A stretch of DNA of 64,000 nucleotides from Polymorphum gilvum SL003B-26A1. Its GTDB lineage: Bacteria; Pseudomonadota; Alphaproteobacteria; Rhizobiales; Stappiaceae. This document shows, in pieces, positions 1 to 9,608 of the stretch (position 1 is the first letter of the stretch; each line of letters starts with the position of its first letter). The notes beneath the pieces are model-generated. The model made no database searches. It was not told the DNA's origin and saw nothing but the letters and a program-made list of their open reading frames with translations. The position numbers and the translations under genes are program-made. The DNA is taken from assembly GCF_000192745.1 (NCBI RefSeq), contig NC_015259.1:2929001-2993000 (forward strand). Direction: 5' to 3'.

Positions 1-1238
1 CCTACGTGCGCTACGCCACGCACCTTGTCTCGGGCCGGGTGCAGCCGAACGCAGTCAACAAGGCGCTGAACATCTTCCCGCACGTGCCCGATGCCGGCGA
101 CCTGCTGGAGGCGGTCGCCGAAGCACCGGACTTCGGCGCCTTCCTCGACGGTCTGTCGCCGAACACGCCGAACTACGCGCGGCTGAAACAGGCACTCGCC
201 GCCTACCGGGCCAAAGCGGCGGCCGGCGGCTTCACGCCCGTCCCCGACGGCGCGGTGCTCAAGCCGGGCATGAGCGACCCGCGCCTCGACGTCCTGCGCC
301 GGCGCATGGAACAGCAGGACTATCTCGCGCCCGGCGCCCATGCCGGCGACGTCTACGACGGTGCCCTGGTCGAGGCGGTGAAGACCTTCCAGGACTACCA
401 CGGCCTTGCCGTCGACGGCGTGGTCGGCAAGGACACGCTGGCGGAGATGAACGTGCCGATCGGCCGGCGCCTGATCCAGATGGAACTCAACATGGAGCGC
501 CGGCGCTGGATGCCGGACGACCTCGGCGAGGCCTATGTCTTCGTCAACCTGGCCGACCAGAACCTCAAGGTGGTGCGCGACGGCAAGACGGTGCACACCG
601 CCCGCGTGGTGGTCGGCAAGCCCTATCACGCGACGCCGGTGTTCTCGAAGGACATGACCTATGTCGAGGTCAACCCGTACTGGAACGTGCCGCCGTCGAT
701 CGCGACCAACGAATACCTGCCCAAGCTGATCAGCAACCCGCGCGCGCTCGACGGCCAGAACATCCGGGTATTCTCCGGCGACGCGGAAGTCAGCCCGCAC
801 CAGATCGCCTGGGCGTCCTATTCGGGTGGCCCGTTCCCCTTCAAGCTGCGTCAGGACCCGGGCGACGGCAACGCCCTGGGGCGCATCAAGTTCATGTTCC
901 CGAACGAATTCAACATCTACATCCACGATACGCCGTCCAGGGCGCTGTTCGAGCGCGCCCAGAGGTCGTTTAGTCACGGCTGCATCCGCGTGTCCGATCC
1001 CTTCGCGCTCGCCGAGGTGCTGCTTGCCGACCAGGGGCTCGACCGGGCCGCACTCGACCGCGCCAAGGCGTCGGGCGACCGGCAGGTGATCACGCTACGC
1101 CGGCCCATCCCCGTTCACCTGACCTACCTCACCGCCTGGATGAACAAGGACGGCTCGACCCACTTCCGCAAGGACATCTACGGCCGCGACGAGGTGCTGC
1201 AGAAGGCGCTGGCCCGGGCGATGACGGACAACCTCTGA
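1..1238 (+). CDS. L,D-transpeptidase (YcbB/LdtD-like), 5' end missing
   Basis: Periplasmic enzyme expected to form 3-3 (meso-DAP to meso-DAP) peptidoglycan cross-links or attach proteins to the wall. The reading frame is open to the first base, and the first visible residues (a Y-x-x-H...GR..P pattern) look like the scaffold region of YcbB-type enzymes, so the real start lies upstream of the window. Visible order: scaffold remnant (about residues 1-75), a peptidoglycan-binding segment (about 88-150, with the AVKTFQDYHGLAVDGVVG repeat-like motif), then the YkuD catalytic domain (about 170-345) with the hallmark SHGCIRVSD containing the nucleophile Cys. The C-terminus is complete. Family assignment is firm from the catalytic motif; the exact cross-linking role is inference. 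Confidence 0.93.
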   Translation, partial: YVRYATHLVSGRVQPNAVNKALNIFPHVPDAGDLLEAVAEAPDFGAFLDGLSPNTPNYARLKQALAAYRAKAAAGGFTPVPDGAVLKPGMSDPRLDVLRRRMEQQDYLAPGAHAGDVYDGALVEAVKTFQDYHGLAVDGVVGKDTLAEMNVPIGRRLIQMELNMERRRWMPDDLGEAYVFVNLADQNLKVVRDGKTVHTARVVVGKPYHATPVFSKDMTYVEVNPYWNVPPSIATNEYLPKLISNPRALDGQNIRVFSGDAEVSPHQIAWASYSGGPFPFKLRQDPGDGNALGRIKFMFPNEFNIYIHDTPSRALFERAQRSFSHGCIRVSDPFALAEVLLADQGLDRAALDRAKASGDRQVITLRRPIPVHLTYLTAWMNKDGSTHFRKDIYGRDEVLQKALARAMTDNL

Positions 1239-1363
1239 CCGACACTCCGTTTACGAAGCTGAACGGCGGCTAAAGGCACGCCTCAGCACGGGTTCAGCGC
1301 GACAGGCGCAGGGTGCGTTCATCCGGTCCACGGCGGGCCGGACGAACCCTGTCGGAGCCTGTC

Positions 1364-1552
1364 ATGTTCCCGCGTCTGCTGTCCGTTTTGTTCGTCTTCA
1401 CCGTCCTCGCCTCGCCGATCGCCGGCCTTGCGGCGCTCGCCTCGGCCTCCTCGGTCACCCCCGCAGTGTCGATGCAGAAGAGCCTGTGCATGACCTCGGG
1501 CGTCGGCTGCGGCGCCGGCCACATCCTGCTGCCCGCACTCGGCCGCATGTAA
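1364..1552 (+). CDS. small putative secreted peptide, hypothetical
   Basis: A 62-residue reading frame beginning MFPRLLSVLFVFTVLAS, which reads as an N-terminal signal sequence or single membrane segment, followed by a short Ala/Ser-rich tail with two Cys residues. No family is recognised. It lies between the L,D-transpeptidase and an ArsR-family gene on the same strand, 40 bases before the latter. The ATG at 1364 is preferred over the upstream in-frame start because it begins exactly at the hydrophobic segment. It could be a spurious frame, as GC-rich DNA leaves many frames open. Confidence 0.4.
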   Translation: MFPRLLSVLFVFTVLASPIAGLAALASASSVTPAVSMQKSLCMTSGVGCGAGHILLPALGRM

Positions 1553-1592
1553 TTAAGTTGCACAGCAGATCCATCTTTGGCATTTTGCCCGC

Positions 1593-1949
1593 ATGCAAGT
1601 GGAAGCTCTCGAAGCCAAAGCGGAAGATGCCGCGCAGTTCCTGAAAATGATCGCGTCTCCGCCGCGACTCCTGCTCCTGTGTCACATGGCCGAGCGGGAA
1701 TGCAGCGTCGGCGAACTCGCCGAGCGCACAGGCATGCGCATGCCCACCGTGTCTCAGCAGCTCAGCCTGCTGCGCGCCCAGGGCCTGGTCAACACGCGTC
1801 GCGACGGCACGACGATCTATTACCGCCTCAACAGCGATGCGGCGCGCGATGTGATGGACGTGCTGTTCCGCCATTTCTGTTCCGACACCATGGCCGGCGC
1901 CGATCCCCGACTGGTCGCGGACGAGGCAATCAAGGACGCGGCGCAGTAA
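1593..1949 (+). CDS. ArsR-family winged-helix transcriptional regulator
   Basis: A 118-residue DNA-binding protein of the ArsR/SmtB type. The helix-turn-helix is clear around residues 35-80 (SVGELAERTGMRMPTVSQQL, then a basic wing with RRDGTTIYYRL). Family members repress neighbouring genes and release DNA on binding a metal or reactive sulfur/redox signal. The canonical ELCVCDL metal-binding motif of true arsenic or zinc sensors is altered to ECSVGEL, leaving one Cys in alpha-3, so the signal cannot be deduced. It stands at the end of a plus-strand run and converges on creA. The target is unknown; the small peptide upstream or a remote operon are both possible. Confidence 0.85.
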   Translation: MQVEALEAKAEDAAQFLKMIASPPRLLLLCHMAERECSVGELAERTGMRMPTVSQQLSLLRAQGLVNTRRDGTTIYYRLNSDAARDVMDVLFRHFCSDTMAGADPRLVADEAIKDAAQ

Positions 1950-1977
1950 CGCCGCCCCGGCGCCGCGCCGCCACCGC

Positions 1978-2496
1978 CTACCTGCTCAGCCAGTTCCCGC
2001 AGCGCTCGGCCGGCGTATCGCCCCACGGCATGATCGGCACCGTCGACGTCGAGTTCTTCGGGCTGCCTTCGATGATCTTGTCGGAATAGACGAGATAGAC
2101 CAGAACGTTGCGCTTAGCGTCACAACCGCGCACGATGCGCATCTTCTTGAACAGGAACGATCGCCGTTGGCGGAACATTTCCTCGCCCTGCTCGAACTTC
2201 TGCTTGAACGCGATCGGCCCGACCTGACGGCAGGCGAGCGAGATGTCGGATACCTCCTCGGCGACGCCGATCCATCCCGAGACGCCCCCCTTTTCCGGCA
2301 CGGTGAAATGACAGGCGACGCCCTCGACAAGCGGATCGTCGATGGCATAGGTCGCCAGCTTGTGGTCGGGCGTAAGGAACTTCCACACCGTCGACTTCTT
2401 GAAGATCAGATCTGGCTCCTCCGCGGCCAGGGCAGCGGAACAGGCCAGCGACAGGACGAGCAAAAGGCCGGCCGAGGCCGCGGGGATCAGGCGCAT
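1978..2496 (-). CDS. creA: CreA family periplasmic protein
   Basis: A 172-residue exported protein with a typical signal peptide (residues 1-24, ending ACSAALAA) and the CreA signature: FKKSTVWKFLTPDHKLATY, the GVACHFT segment and GGVSGWIGVAEE. CreA is widely conserved in Proteobacteria but its biochemical role is unknown. Three Cys residues in the mature part could form disulfides. It converges on the ArsR gene and is separated by about 100 bases from the upstream hydrolase gene on the same strand. Confidence 0.92.
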   Translation of the reverse strand: MRLIPAASAGLLLVLSLACSAALAAEEPDLIFKKSTVWKFLTPDHKLATYAIDDPLVEGVACHFTVPEKGGVSGWIGVAEEVSDISLACRQVGPIAFKQKFEQGEEMFRQRRSFLFKKMRIVRGCDAKRNVLVYLVYSDKIIEGSPKNSTSTVPIMPWGDTPAERCGNWLSR

Positions 2497-2598
2497 GATT
2501 GGATTTCCGTGCTTGAGCGTCGACTCGGTCGATGTGGGGGGGCGACGACCTTTTGTCCACCCCCGTAAAACGCTCGCCGACTCAGGTCCGCGCCGCCC

Positions 2599-3591
2599 TC
2601 AGGCCTCGGTCTCAGCCTCCTGCGCACCGTCGTCGTCCTCCCCGCCCTGCAGGGCGTCCCAGACCTCCCGGTCGCGCGCCGCGGTCCAGATGCGCGGGTG
2701 GTCGATGCCCTGCGCCTCGTCGAAGGCGCGGGCGACGTTGAACGGCAGGCAGTGTTCGTAGATGGCGTAGGAACCGAACTTCGGGTCCATGGCGGCGCGC
2801 ACCGCGTCGAACGTCGCCTTGAGGTCGAGGCCCTCGTCGACGCAGGCCGCCGCGGTGTCGCGCAGAGTCTCCAGGAACTCCCTGGTCCGGTCGAGTGCCG
2901 CGTTGACATTGTGGGCGCCGATCAGGGCGCCGCCCCGGCCCGGCATCAGCGCGGTCGCGCGGAAGGCGCGAATACGTTCGAGCGTGCGCGGCCAGTCGGC
3001 GAGATGAGCATCGCCGCAATAGCAGGCCGAGCGGTCCTCGACCAGATCCCCGGTGTACATCACATTGGCATCCGGTACCCACACGACGATGTCGCCCATG
3101 GTGTGGCCGCGCCCCAGGTGCATCAGCCGGACCTCGCGCCGGCCGAGCCGCAACGTCACCGAGGAGGCAAAAGTAAGTGTCGGCCATGTCAGGCCCGGAA
3201 TGCTTTCTGCGCCGCGGAACAGGCGGGGAAAGCGGGCGTATTCGCTGTCCCAGTCCTGCCGGCCGCGCTCCTCGATCAGCCGTCGGGTCAGGTCCGAGGC
3301 CAGGATCTCGCTCGCCTGGTAGGCCGAGGCGCCGAGCACGCGGACGGCGTGGTAGTGGGTGAGCACGACATGCTTGATCGGCTTGTCGGTAACGGTACGG
3401 ATCTTCTCGATGACGCTCTGCGCCATGTCCGGCGTCGCCTGGGCGTCGACCACGAGCACGCTGTCGTCGCCGACGATGACGCCCGTGTTCGGATCGCCTT
3501 CCGCCGTATAGGCGTAGCAGCCGCGGCCGATCTCGGTGAAGGACACGGTCTTGTCCTTGGTATCACCGACGGAGGCGAACTCCTTGCTCAT
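2599..3591 (-). CDS. metallo-beta-lactamase-fold hydrolase with altered HxHxDH motif
   Basis: A 330-residue protein of the metallo-beta-lactamase (MBL) superfamily. The fold is shown by the N-terminal GVIVGDDSVLVVDAQ strand pair, the VLTHYHAVRVLGA segment where HxHxDH normally sits, GRGHTMGDIVVW (third metal His), and MYTGDLVED (bridging Asp). In the first motif the Asp and following His of HxHxDH are replaced by Val-Arg (HYHAVR), so the second zinc site is probably absent or rebuilt. The C-terminus is acidic. A GGAGGA ribosome site precedes the chosen ATG. It is divergent from a MarR-family gene across a 368-base region, suggesting control by that regulator. The substrate is not predictable. 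Confidence 0.85.
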   Translation of the reverse strand: MSKEFASVGDTKDKTVSFTEIGRGCYAYTAEGDPNTGVIVGDDSVLVVDAQATPDMAQSVIEKIRTVTDKPIKHVVLTHYHAVRVLGASAYQASEILASDLTRRLIEERGRQDWDSEYARFPRLFRGAESIPGLTWPTLTFASSVTLRLGRREVRLMHLGRGHTMGDIVVWVPDANVMYTGDLVEDRSACYCGDAHLADWPRTLERIRAFRATALMPGRGGALIGAHNVNAALDRTREFLETLRDTAAACVDEGLDLKATFDAVRAAMDPKFGSYAIYEHCLPFNVARAFDEAQGIDHPRIWTAARDREVWDALQGGEDDDGAQEAETEA

Positions 3592-3959
3592 GGGCTGTCC
3601 TCCCAGTCTCGGTTGTCGGCCCCCGGTCGCCTTCGCCGGGGTGGCGGTCCCGACGCGGATGCCGATCGCGAGCCTTCCGGTGCCCCACGATCACCGTGGC
3701 GGGCACCGATTCGCAAACGAATGCCGGGAAATCATGGCAGCTTTCCCGGCTTATCAACACCTTGAATGCGACTTGGCATCAGCTACCAAATTTCGAGACC
3801 CGATCGCACCGGCTGGACGGCACCGTCCCGTGCATGACACTCGGGATCGGTCGAAGGGACGATACGGGCCTCGACCGTGCGGGCTTTCCGGCGGCAGGCA
3901 TCGAAGGCATTATCGCATAACCTGCAAGGGCGGCCGCAGCCATCGGCCAAGAGAGGATC
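3592..3959. promoter_or_regulatory. divergent promoter region with two palindromes
   Basis: The 368-base gap between the MBL hydrolase (left) and the MarR gene (right) contains no credible gene. It holds a perfect inverted repeat with 9-base arms at 3723-3731 and 3742-3750 (GCCGGGAAA / TTTCCCGGC, 10-base spacer). A short palindrome TTAT-CGC-ATAA lies at 3910-3920, about 40 bases before the MarR start. The latter has the size and position of a MarR autoregulatory operator. Both assignments are inference. Confidence 0.4.
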
Positions 3960-4427
3960 ATGACGCACGACAGCGCCACCCCCGATGACACGCTGCGCCT
4001 TGAGCAGTTCCTGCCCTACCGGCTCAGCCTCCTCGCCGAGATCGTCAGCCGGTCGCTGTCGCGCATCTACGCCGACCGGTTCGGCATCGCCATCCCCGAA
4101 TGGCGGGTGGTGGCGACCATCGGCCAGTACGGCCCGATCACGGCTAAGGACGTCGGGACGCACGCCCACATGCACAAGACCAAGGTCAGCCGCGCCGTGG
4201 CAGCGTTGGAGAAGCTCGGCTACGTGGCGCGCACCCCCAACGAACGCGACATGCGCGAGAGCATCCTGACGCTGACGCCGAGCGGCCAGGCGATGTACCG
4301 CGAACTGGTTCCCGAGGCGCGCGCCTTCTCGGACGCCCTGCTGCGCACCTTGCCGCCGCAGCGCCAGGCTGACCTCGAAGACATCCTGACCCGGCTCCAG
4401 GACGCGGCCGAAACCCTGGCGCGCTGA
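3960..4427 (+). CDS. MarR-family transcriptional regulator
   Basis: A 155-residue winged-helix protein. N-terminal dimer helices (LPYRLSLLAEIVSRSLSRIY) precede the MarR DNA-binding core (WRVVATIGQYGPITAKDVG, then THAHMHKTKVSRAVAALEKLGYVART and the wing with DMRESILTLTPSG). Members are usually repressors released by small aromatic ligands or oxidants. It is divergent from the MBL hydrolase gene, which is the most likely target along with itself. An AGAGGA ribosome site lies just before the ATG. Confidence 0.93.
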   Translation: MTHDSATPDDTLRLEQFLPYRLSLLAEIVSRSLSRIYADRFGIAIPEWRVVATIGQYGPITAKDVGTHAHMHKTKVSRAVAALEKLGYVARTPNERDMRESILTLTPSGQAMYRELVPEARAFSDALLRTLPPQRQADLEDILTRLQDAAETLAR

Positions 4428-4569
4428 CGGACCCGATCCGCTTACGCACGGTTAACCCCGATTGCGACCCGACGTTGAAAAACCGGTCCGGGAACGGGAT
4501 AGTGCCCCTTGGGGAAATTCGGGAGGCGGTGCATTCCGCGCCGCCGCATGGGACACCGGTCGGGACAGC

Positions 4570-5907
4570 ATGACCGCGTCGAGGGTCACTCTGCTGGCAT
4601 TGCTCACCGCTGCGAGCCTGTCGCTCGCCGGCACGAGCGCGCACGCGCGCACGCCAGCCTGCGACGGACTGGAACGCCAGCTCGCGCGTCTCGGCGCGGC
4701 ATCCGAGCCGGGCGATCCGACCGCCCGCAAATGGGCCGAAGCGGCCCGCCAGCAGGCCGCCGCAATCTCAGCCGCCGAGCGCGATGCCCGGTATTTCCAG
4801 TGCTCCGCCCAGCCCGGAACACCGAAATGCGCCGGGCTTCTCTCCAAGATCGACCGCATGCGCGCAAACCTCGCCCGGATCGAACGCCAGCGCGACCGCA
4901 GCCCGGGCCGACGCACGGATGCCTCTGCCGAACGGCGCCGGCTGGAAAAGGCGCTCGCCGACAATCGCTGCGCCGCGCCTGCGAACCGTCCGGCACAGGC
5001 TGTTGCGCCGGAGGACTCCGGCCCGGGCGTATTCGCCCGTCTGTTCGGACGCAGCCGCGCGGCGGTGGTCGATCCGGCAACCCCCAACGGAGTGCTCATT
5101 CCGGTGCCGGGCGGCATGATGATCCAGGCGCGCCCGCAGGGGCCCGGCCTCGAGCAAACCCGTTCGCGCGCCACCCTGTCCGTCGGTCGAGAGGGCCAGT
5201 CGGCCGGCTTGCCAGCGGGGCCGACCTACCGGACCCTGTGCGTGCGCACCTGCGACGGCTATTTCTTCCCGATCAGCTTTTCCACGACCAGCGAACAGTT
5301 CGCCAACGACGCCGCGCTGTGCACCTCGATGTGCCCGGCGACCGCGACCGAGCTGTTCGTCTACCGCAATCCAGGCGGCAGCCCGGAGGAGATGACCTCG
5401 CTTGCCGGCGGGCCCTATGCCGACCTGCCCAATGCCTTCCGCTACAAGCGCGAATATGTCCAGGGCTGCACCTGCAACGCCGCGCCGGGGACGCGTACGG
5501 CAGCGATGACGCCGCTTTCGACGAGCGGCGACGACACTGGCGTCGCCGCTGCCGGCAGCGACCTGCAGCCGGTGTCCGCCATCGCGCCGGATGCGCCCGC
5601 GCTGCGCTTCAGCCGAACGCCGCTGGCGCCGGACCAGATTCCGGCCGACGCCGACCCCGATACCCGGCACAACATGGGCGAAGGCTTCGACCCGGACGAG
5701 GAGGTGACGGCGTCGATCGAAACCGCTCCGCTACCGGGGGCTCCCGGTCGGCCGACACTGGAGCTGCGGCCCTCCGTAGCCAGCCGCAGCGATGCGCCGA
5801 AGGCGGCGAACCCGACCATCGCCGACGCTCCGGCCGCAGCCGCTCCGGCGGAGGCGCCGAAAGGTCCCGTCAGGCGAGTCGGTCCGAAGTATTTCGCCGA
5901 CCAATGA
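4570..5907 (+). CDS. DUF2865 domain secreted protein
   Basis: A 445-residue exported protein of unknown function typical of Hyphomicrobiales. The ATG at 4570 is chosen because it opens a clear signal peptide ([20 protein letters not shown]...HA). After a coiled-coil-like Arg/Ala-rich stretch (about 30-145) comes the Cys-rich DUF2865 core (about 215-305) with [27 protein letters not shown] and VQGCTCNAA; the paired cysteines suggest disulfides in the periplasm. The C-terminal third is low-complexity and rich in Ala, Pro, Asp and Thr. Its 3' end overlaps the convergent gltX by 38 bases. Confidence 0.88.
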   Translation: MTASRVTLLALLTAASLSLAGTSAHARTPACDGLERQLARLGAASEPGDPTARKWAEAARQQAAAISAAERDARYFQCSAQPGTPKCAGLLSKIDRMRANLARIERQRDRSPGRRTDASAERRRLEKALADNRCAAPANRPAQAVAPEDSGPGVFARLFGRSRAAVVDPATPNGVLIPVPGGMMIQARPQGPGLEQTRSRATLSVGREGQSAGLPAGPTYRTLCVRTCDGYFFPISFSTTSEQFANDAALCTSMCPATATELFVYRNPGGSPEEMTSLAGGPYADLPNAFRYKREYVQGCTCNAAPGTRTAAMTPLSTSGDDTGVAAAGSDLQPVSAIAPDAPALRFSRTPLAPDQIPADADPDTRHNMGEGFDPDEEVTASIETAPLPGAPGRPTLELRPSVASRSDAPKAANPTIADAPAAAAPAEAPKGPVRRVGPKYFADQ

Positions 5908-7231
5908 GCGGCAGCAGCGCCTTCATGTCCGGTCCGTGGTCGAGCCCGGTGACCGCCTTGCGCAGCGGCAGGAAGAGCGCCCTGCCCTTGCGCCCCGTCT
6001 CGGTCTTCACCGCATCGGTCCAGGCAGTCCAGGTCGCCTCGTCCCAGGGCTCGACCGGCAGCAACGCCCGCGCAGCGGTTATGTAGTCCCGGTCCGCGGC
6101 GTCGATCGCCGGTTCGACCGGCCCGGCGACGACGGTCCACCAGCGGACGGCGTCGGCGACCTTCTCGCAGTTCTCGCGCACTGCCTCCCAGAATGCCGCC
6201 CCGCCCCCGACGCCGAGCGCCGAGAGTCGGTCGCTCACCGCCTCGTAGGAGAGCGCGTGCACCAGCCTGGCATTGAGGCCGATGAGGTCTGCCGGGTCGA
6301 ATTTCGCCGCCGAGCGCGACACCGCGCCAAGATCCAGCATCTCCGCCAGCGCATCGAGGTCCGCGACCGGCTCGACCGCATGGCTGGTGCCGGTCAGCAC
6401 GGCGAGCGAGGCGACCGCCATCGGTTCCAGCCCCGCCTCGCGCAACGAGCCGATCGACAGCGCGCCCTTGCGCTTGGACAGCCCCTCGCCATCGGCGGTG
6501 GTCAGCAGGTTGTGGTGGGCGAAGGCCGGCGTCGCGGCGCCGAGGGCGCGCAAGATGGCGATCTGCACCGCCGTGTTGGCGACGTGGTCCTCGCCGCGGA
6601 TGACATGGGAGATGGCCATGTCGATGTCGTCGACCACGGACGGCAGGGTGTAGAGATAGCTGCCGTCCTCGCGCACCAGCACCGGGTCGGACAGCGAAGC
6701 GAGGTCGACCGCCTGCGCGCCCCGGCACAGGTCGTCCCAGACGACCTCGGTGCGGTGCGGCGCAAACGGGTCGCCGTCGTGGTTGGGCAGCAGGAAGCGC
6801 CAGTGCGGCCTGCGGCCCTCGGCCTCCAGCGCGGCGCGTTGCGCCTCGCCCAGCTTCAGCGCGGCGCGGTCGTAGACCGGCGGACGGCCGAGCGCGCGGG
6901 CGCGGGCGCGGCGGCGTTCCAGTTCGTCCGCCGTCTCATAGCAGGGATAGAGCAGCCCGGCGTCGCGCAGCCGGTGCGCCGCCGCATCATAGAGCGCGAC
7001 GCGCTGCGACTGGCGCTCGATCCGGTCCGGCGTAATGCCGAGCCAGGCGAGGTCCGCCTCGATCGAGCGGGCGAAGTCCTCGCGCGAGCGCTCGGTGTCG
7101 GTGTCGTCGAAGCGCAGCACGAAACGCCCACCGCTGCGCCGGGCGAACAACCAGTTGAACAGGGCCGTGCGGCTGTTGCCGATGTGGATGTGGCCCGTCG
7201 GGGACGGGGCGAAGCGGACGGTAACGGTCAT
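5870..7231 (-). CDS. gltX: glutamate--tRNA ligase
   Basis: Charges tRNA(Glu), and in many alphaproteobacteria also tRNA(Gln) for later amidation, with glutamate. The 453-residue protein has the class I signatures: [18 protein letters not shown] (HIGH motif) at the N-terminus and LSKRKGAL (KMSKS equivalent) at about residue 250, plus the catalytic-core segments DDTDTERS and [12 protein letters not shown]. It resembles the shorter of the two GluRS paralogues common in alphaproteobacteria (LLYPCYET segment, about 450 residues). It lies 78 bases downstream of nadE on the same strand and probably shares its transcript. Confidence 0.97.
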   Translation of the reverse strand: MTVTVRFAPSPTGHIHIGNSRTALFNWLFARRSGGRFVLRFDDTDTERSREDFARSIEADLAWLGITPDRIERQSQRVALYDAAAHRLRDAGLLYPCYETADELERRRARARALGRPPVYDRAALKLGEAQRAALEAEGRRPHWRFLLPNHDGDPFAPHRTEVVWDDLCRGAQAVDLASLSDPVLVREDGSYLYTLPSVVDDIDMAISHVIRGEDHVANTAVQIAILRALGAATPAFAHHNLLTTADGEGLSKRKGALSIGSLREAGLEPMAVASLAVLTGTSHAVEPVADLDALAEMLDLGAVSRSAAKFDPADLIGLNARLVHALSYEAVSDRLSALGVGGGAAFWEAVRENCEKVADAVRWWTVVAGPVEPAIDAADRDYITAARALLPVEPWDEATWTAWTDAVKTETGRKGRALFLPLRKAVTGLDHGPDMKALLPLIGRRNTSDRLA

Positions 7232-7309
7232 ACGCCTTGGGTAGCGGGGAAGCCGGCGGGAGGCAAGCGGGATGGCGGCAAGACCGCCACCGCGTCCGAG
7301 GCCCTGACG

Positions 7310-8998
7310 TCAGCTGCGGTCGCGGAAACGGTTGGTGATCGGGTAGCGGCGGTCGCGGCCGAAGTTGCGGCGCGTGATCTTCACGCCGGGAGGCGCCTGG
7401 CGGCGCTTGTATTCGGCGACATAGAGCAGGTTCTCGACCCGGTGGATGGTGGCGCGGTCGTGCCCCCTCGCCTCGATCTCGGACACGGCCATCTCGTTCT
7501 CGACCAGGCAGGCGAGAATGTCGTCCAGCACGTCGTAGGACGGCAGGCTGTCCTGGTCGGTCTGGTTCTCACGCAGCTCCGCGGACGGTACCTTGGCGAT
7601 GATGTTGTGCGGGATGACCTCGCCGGCGGGTCCCAGCACGCCCTCCGGCCGGTTCGCGTTGCGCCAGGCCGCGAGTTGGTAGACCTGCGTCTTGTAGAGG
7701 TCCTTGACCGGGTTGTAGCCGCCGTTCATGTCGCCGTAGAGCGTGGCGTAGCCGACCGACATTTCCGACTTGTTGCCGGTGGTCACGACCATGTAGCCGA
7801 ACTTGTTGGAGATCGCCATCAGCACCACGCCGCGGCTGCGCGACTGCAGGTTCTCCTCGGTCGTGTCGGCGGGGCGGCCGTGGAACAGCGGACCCAGCAC
7901 CTCGGTGAAGCCGGCGACCGGGATCTCGATCGGCACCGTGTCGTAGCGGATGGCGAGCTTGCGGGCGCAGGCCTCGGCGTCGACGATGCTCGCGCGCGAG
8001 GTGTAGCGGTAGGGCATCATCACCCCGTGCACGCGCTCGGGTCCGAGCGCGTCGACCGCCATCGCCGCACAGACGGCGGAATCGATGCCGCCGGACAGGC
8101 CGAGGATGACGCCGGGAAACCGGCTCTTGTCGACATAGTCCCTGAGCCCGACCACGCAGGCCAGCCAGTTGGCCTCGTCGATCTCCGGCAGGCGTGCGAG
8201 CGGCCCTCCGGCGCAGACCCATTTGCCGTCTGCATCCCGCTGCCAGTCGGTCACCGCAAGGTCGGTGCGGAACTGCGGCATCTGGAAGGCAAGGCGCCGG
8301 TCGGCCTGCAGGGCGAAGGAGCCACCGTCGAAGACCAGTTCGTCCTGGCCGCCGAGCTGGTTGCAGTAGACCAGCGGCAGGCCGCTCTCGACCACGCGCG
8401 CGACCATCACCTGCAGCCGCTCCTCGGCCTTGTTCGCCCAGTAGGGCGAGCCGTTGGGCACGAGCAGGATCTCGGCACCGGTCTCGGCCAGGCATTCGCA
8501 GACCTCGTCGGTCCAGGCGTCCTCGCAGATCGGAAGACCGAGGCGCACGCCGCGGAAGTCGACCGGTCCCGGCATCGGACCCGGCGCGAAGACGCGCTTT
8601 TCGTCGAAGACGCCGTAGTTGGGCAGGTCGACCTTGTAGCGCACCGCCTGGATGCGGCCGGCATCGAGCAACAGGACTGCGTTGTGCAGCTTGCCGTCGT
8701 CGATCCAGGGCGTGCCAACGATCAGTGCCGGGCCGCCGTCCGCGGTCTCCCTGGCCAGATCCTCGGCCGCAGCCCGGCAGGCGCGCAAGAAGGCCGGCTT
8801 GAGAACGAGATCCTCCGGCGGGTAGCCGGCCAGCACCAGTTCCGAACACAGCACCAGATGCGCGCCCTCGGCCGCGGCCCGCGCGCGCGCCTGGCGCACC
8901 AGCTCTGCATTGCCGGCGACATCGCCGACGACCGGATTCAACTGGGCGACGGCAAGGCGGAAACGGTCGGTCACGGGCGATGGGGCGGCGTCGGTCAT
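7310..8998 (-). CDS. nadE: glutamine-dependent NAD(+) synthetase
   Basis: Last step of NAD synthesis: amidates deamido-NAD using ATP and glutamine. The 562-residue protein has an N-terminal nitrilase-type glutaminase domain (about 1-265; VLCSELVLAGYPPEDLVLK with the catalytic Glu, YKVDLPNYGVFDEKR with the Lys, and PICEDAW with the nucleophile Cys). A C-terminal synthetase domain (about 285-560) carries the ATP-binding SGGIDSAVCAA motif and TTGNKSEMSVGYATLYGD. The start MTDAAPSP is chosen for agreement with the domain boundary; the frame is open for another 109 codons upstream but that part overlaps the response regulator gene. Likely cotranscribed with gltX. Confidence 0.97.
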   Translation of the reverse strand: MTDAAPSPVTDRFRLAVAQLNPVVGDVAGNAELVRQARARAAAEGAHLVLCSELVLAGYPPEDLVLKPAFLRACRAAAEDLARETADGGPALIVGTPWIDDGKLHNAVLLLDAGRIQAVRYKVDLPNYGVFDEKRVFAPGPMPGPVDFRGVRLGLPICEDAWTDEVCECLAETGAEILLVPNGSPYWANKAEERLQVMVARVVESGLPLVYCNQLGGQDELVFDGGSFALQADRRLAFQMPQFRTDLAVTDWQRDADGKWVCAGGPLARLPEIDEANWLACVVGLRDYVDKSRFPGVILGLSGGIDSAVCAAMAVDALGPERVHGVMMPYRYTSRASIVDAEACARKLAIRYDTVPIEIPVAGFTEVLGPLFHGRPADTTEENLQSRSRGVVLMAISNKFGYMVVTTGNKSEMSVGYATLYGDMNGGYNPVKDLYKTQVYQLAAWRNANRPEGVLGPAGEVIPHNIIAKVPSAELRENQTDQDSLPSYDVLDDILACLVENEMAVSEIEARGHDRATIHRVENLLYVAEYKRRQAPPGVKITRRNFGRDRRYPITNRFRDRS

Positions 8999-9044
8999 GG
9001 TCTTGGTGTAGCGCGCCGCCGGACCACATGCAATCGGCGCCGGC

Positions 9045-9608
9045 CTACAGGTAGGCGACCGGTTGCGGCAGGAACTGCGGGCGCTCCGCCGGCGCACCGG
9101 TTCGGGCGGCCGGCGTGTGGGACGCGGTACGGCTGCATGCCCCGTCCTGCGCCGCCGTCTGGCGGATATGGCGCAGTTCGAAATTGCCGAGGGTGCGCCC
9201 GAGGCGCTGCTGGCGCAGCACGACGTCGGTGATGCGGTCGTACAGCACGGCGGGCGACAGAGGCTTGGCGATGAAGCCGTGGATGCCGAGGCGGACCGCC
9301 TCGACGATGACCGGCCTGCGGGCATGGGCCGTGACGACGATGACCGGCGTGGTCGCCACCATGCGGTCGCCGTCCGCGCGCAGCAGGCGGACGAAGTCGG
9401 CCCCGCCGACCGGCGCCATGGCCCAGTCGCAGACCACCAGGTCCGGCATTCGGTCGATCACGCTTTCCAGCGCGTCCGCGCCATCGGCGGCCTCGTGGAT
9501 CCGGCGGGCGCCGAAGCCGGCCAGGATCGAGCGCAGGATCGAGCGCATGTGCGTGTTGTCGTCGACGACCAGATAGGACAGGTTCGAAAGGTCGGCGCTT
9601 GCCCGCAT
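9045..9608 (-). CDS. single-domain response regulator (CheY-like)
   Basis: A 187-residue protein with one receiver domain at about residues 10-135 and no output domain. Expected residues are present: acidic pair D16-D17, phosphoacceptor D61 in VVCDWAMAP, T93 and K115 (in AKPL). The tail (about 140-187) is Pro/Ala-rich and looks disordered. Receivers of this kind relay phosphate in chemotaxis or phosphorelays. It sits 46 bases upstream of nadE on the same strand; no kinase is nearby, so the partner is unknown. Confidence 0.92.
   Translation of the reverse strand: MRASADLSNLSYLVVDDNTHMRSILRSILAGFGARRIHEAADGADALESVIDRMPDLVVCDWAMAPVGGADFVRLLRADGDRMVATTPVIVVTAHARRPVIVEAVRLGIHGFIAKPLSPAVLYDRITDVVLRQQRLGRTLGNFELRHIRQTAAQDGACSRTASHTPAARTGAPAERPQFLPQPVAYL

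Noticed and set aside
5792-9232. Open frame of 1146 codons on the plus strand across gltX and nadE
   Set aside because: It is exactly antisense to two unmistakable genes; such long mirror frames are normal in GC-rich DNA and the translation has no recognisable domain.
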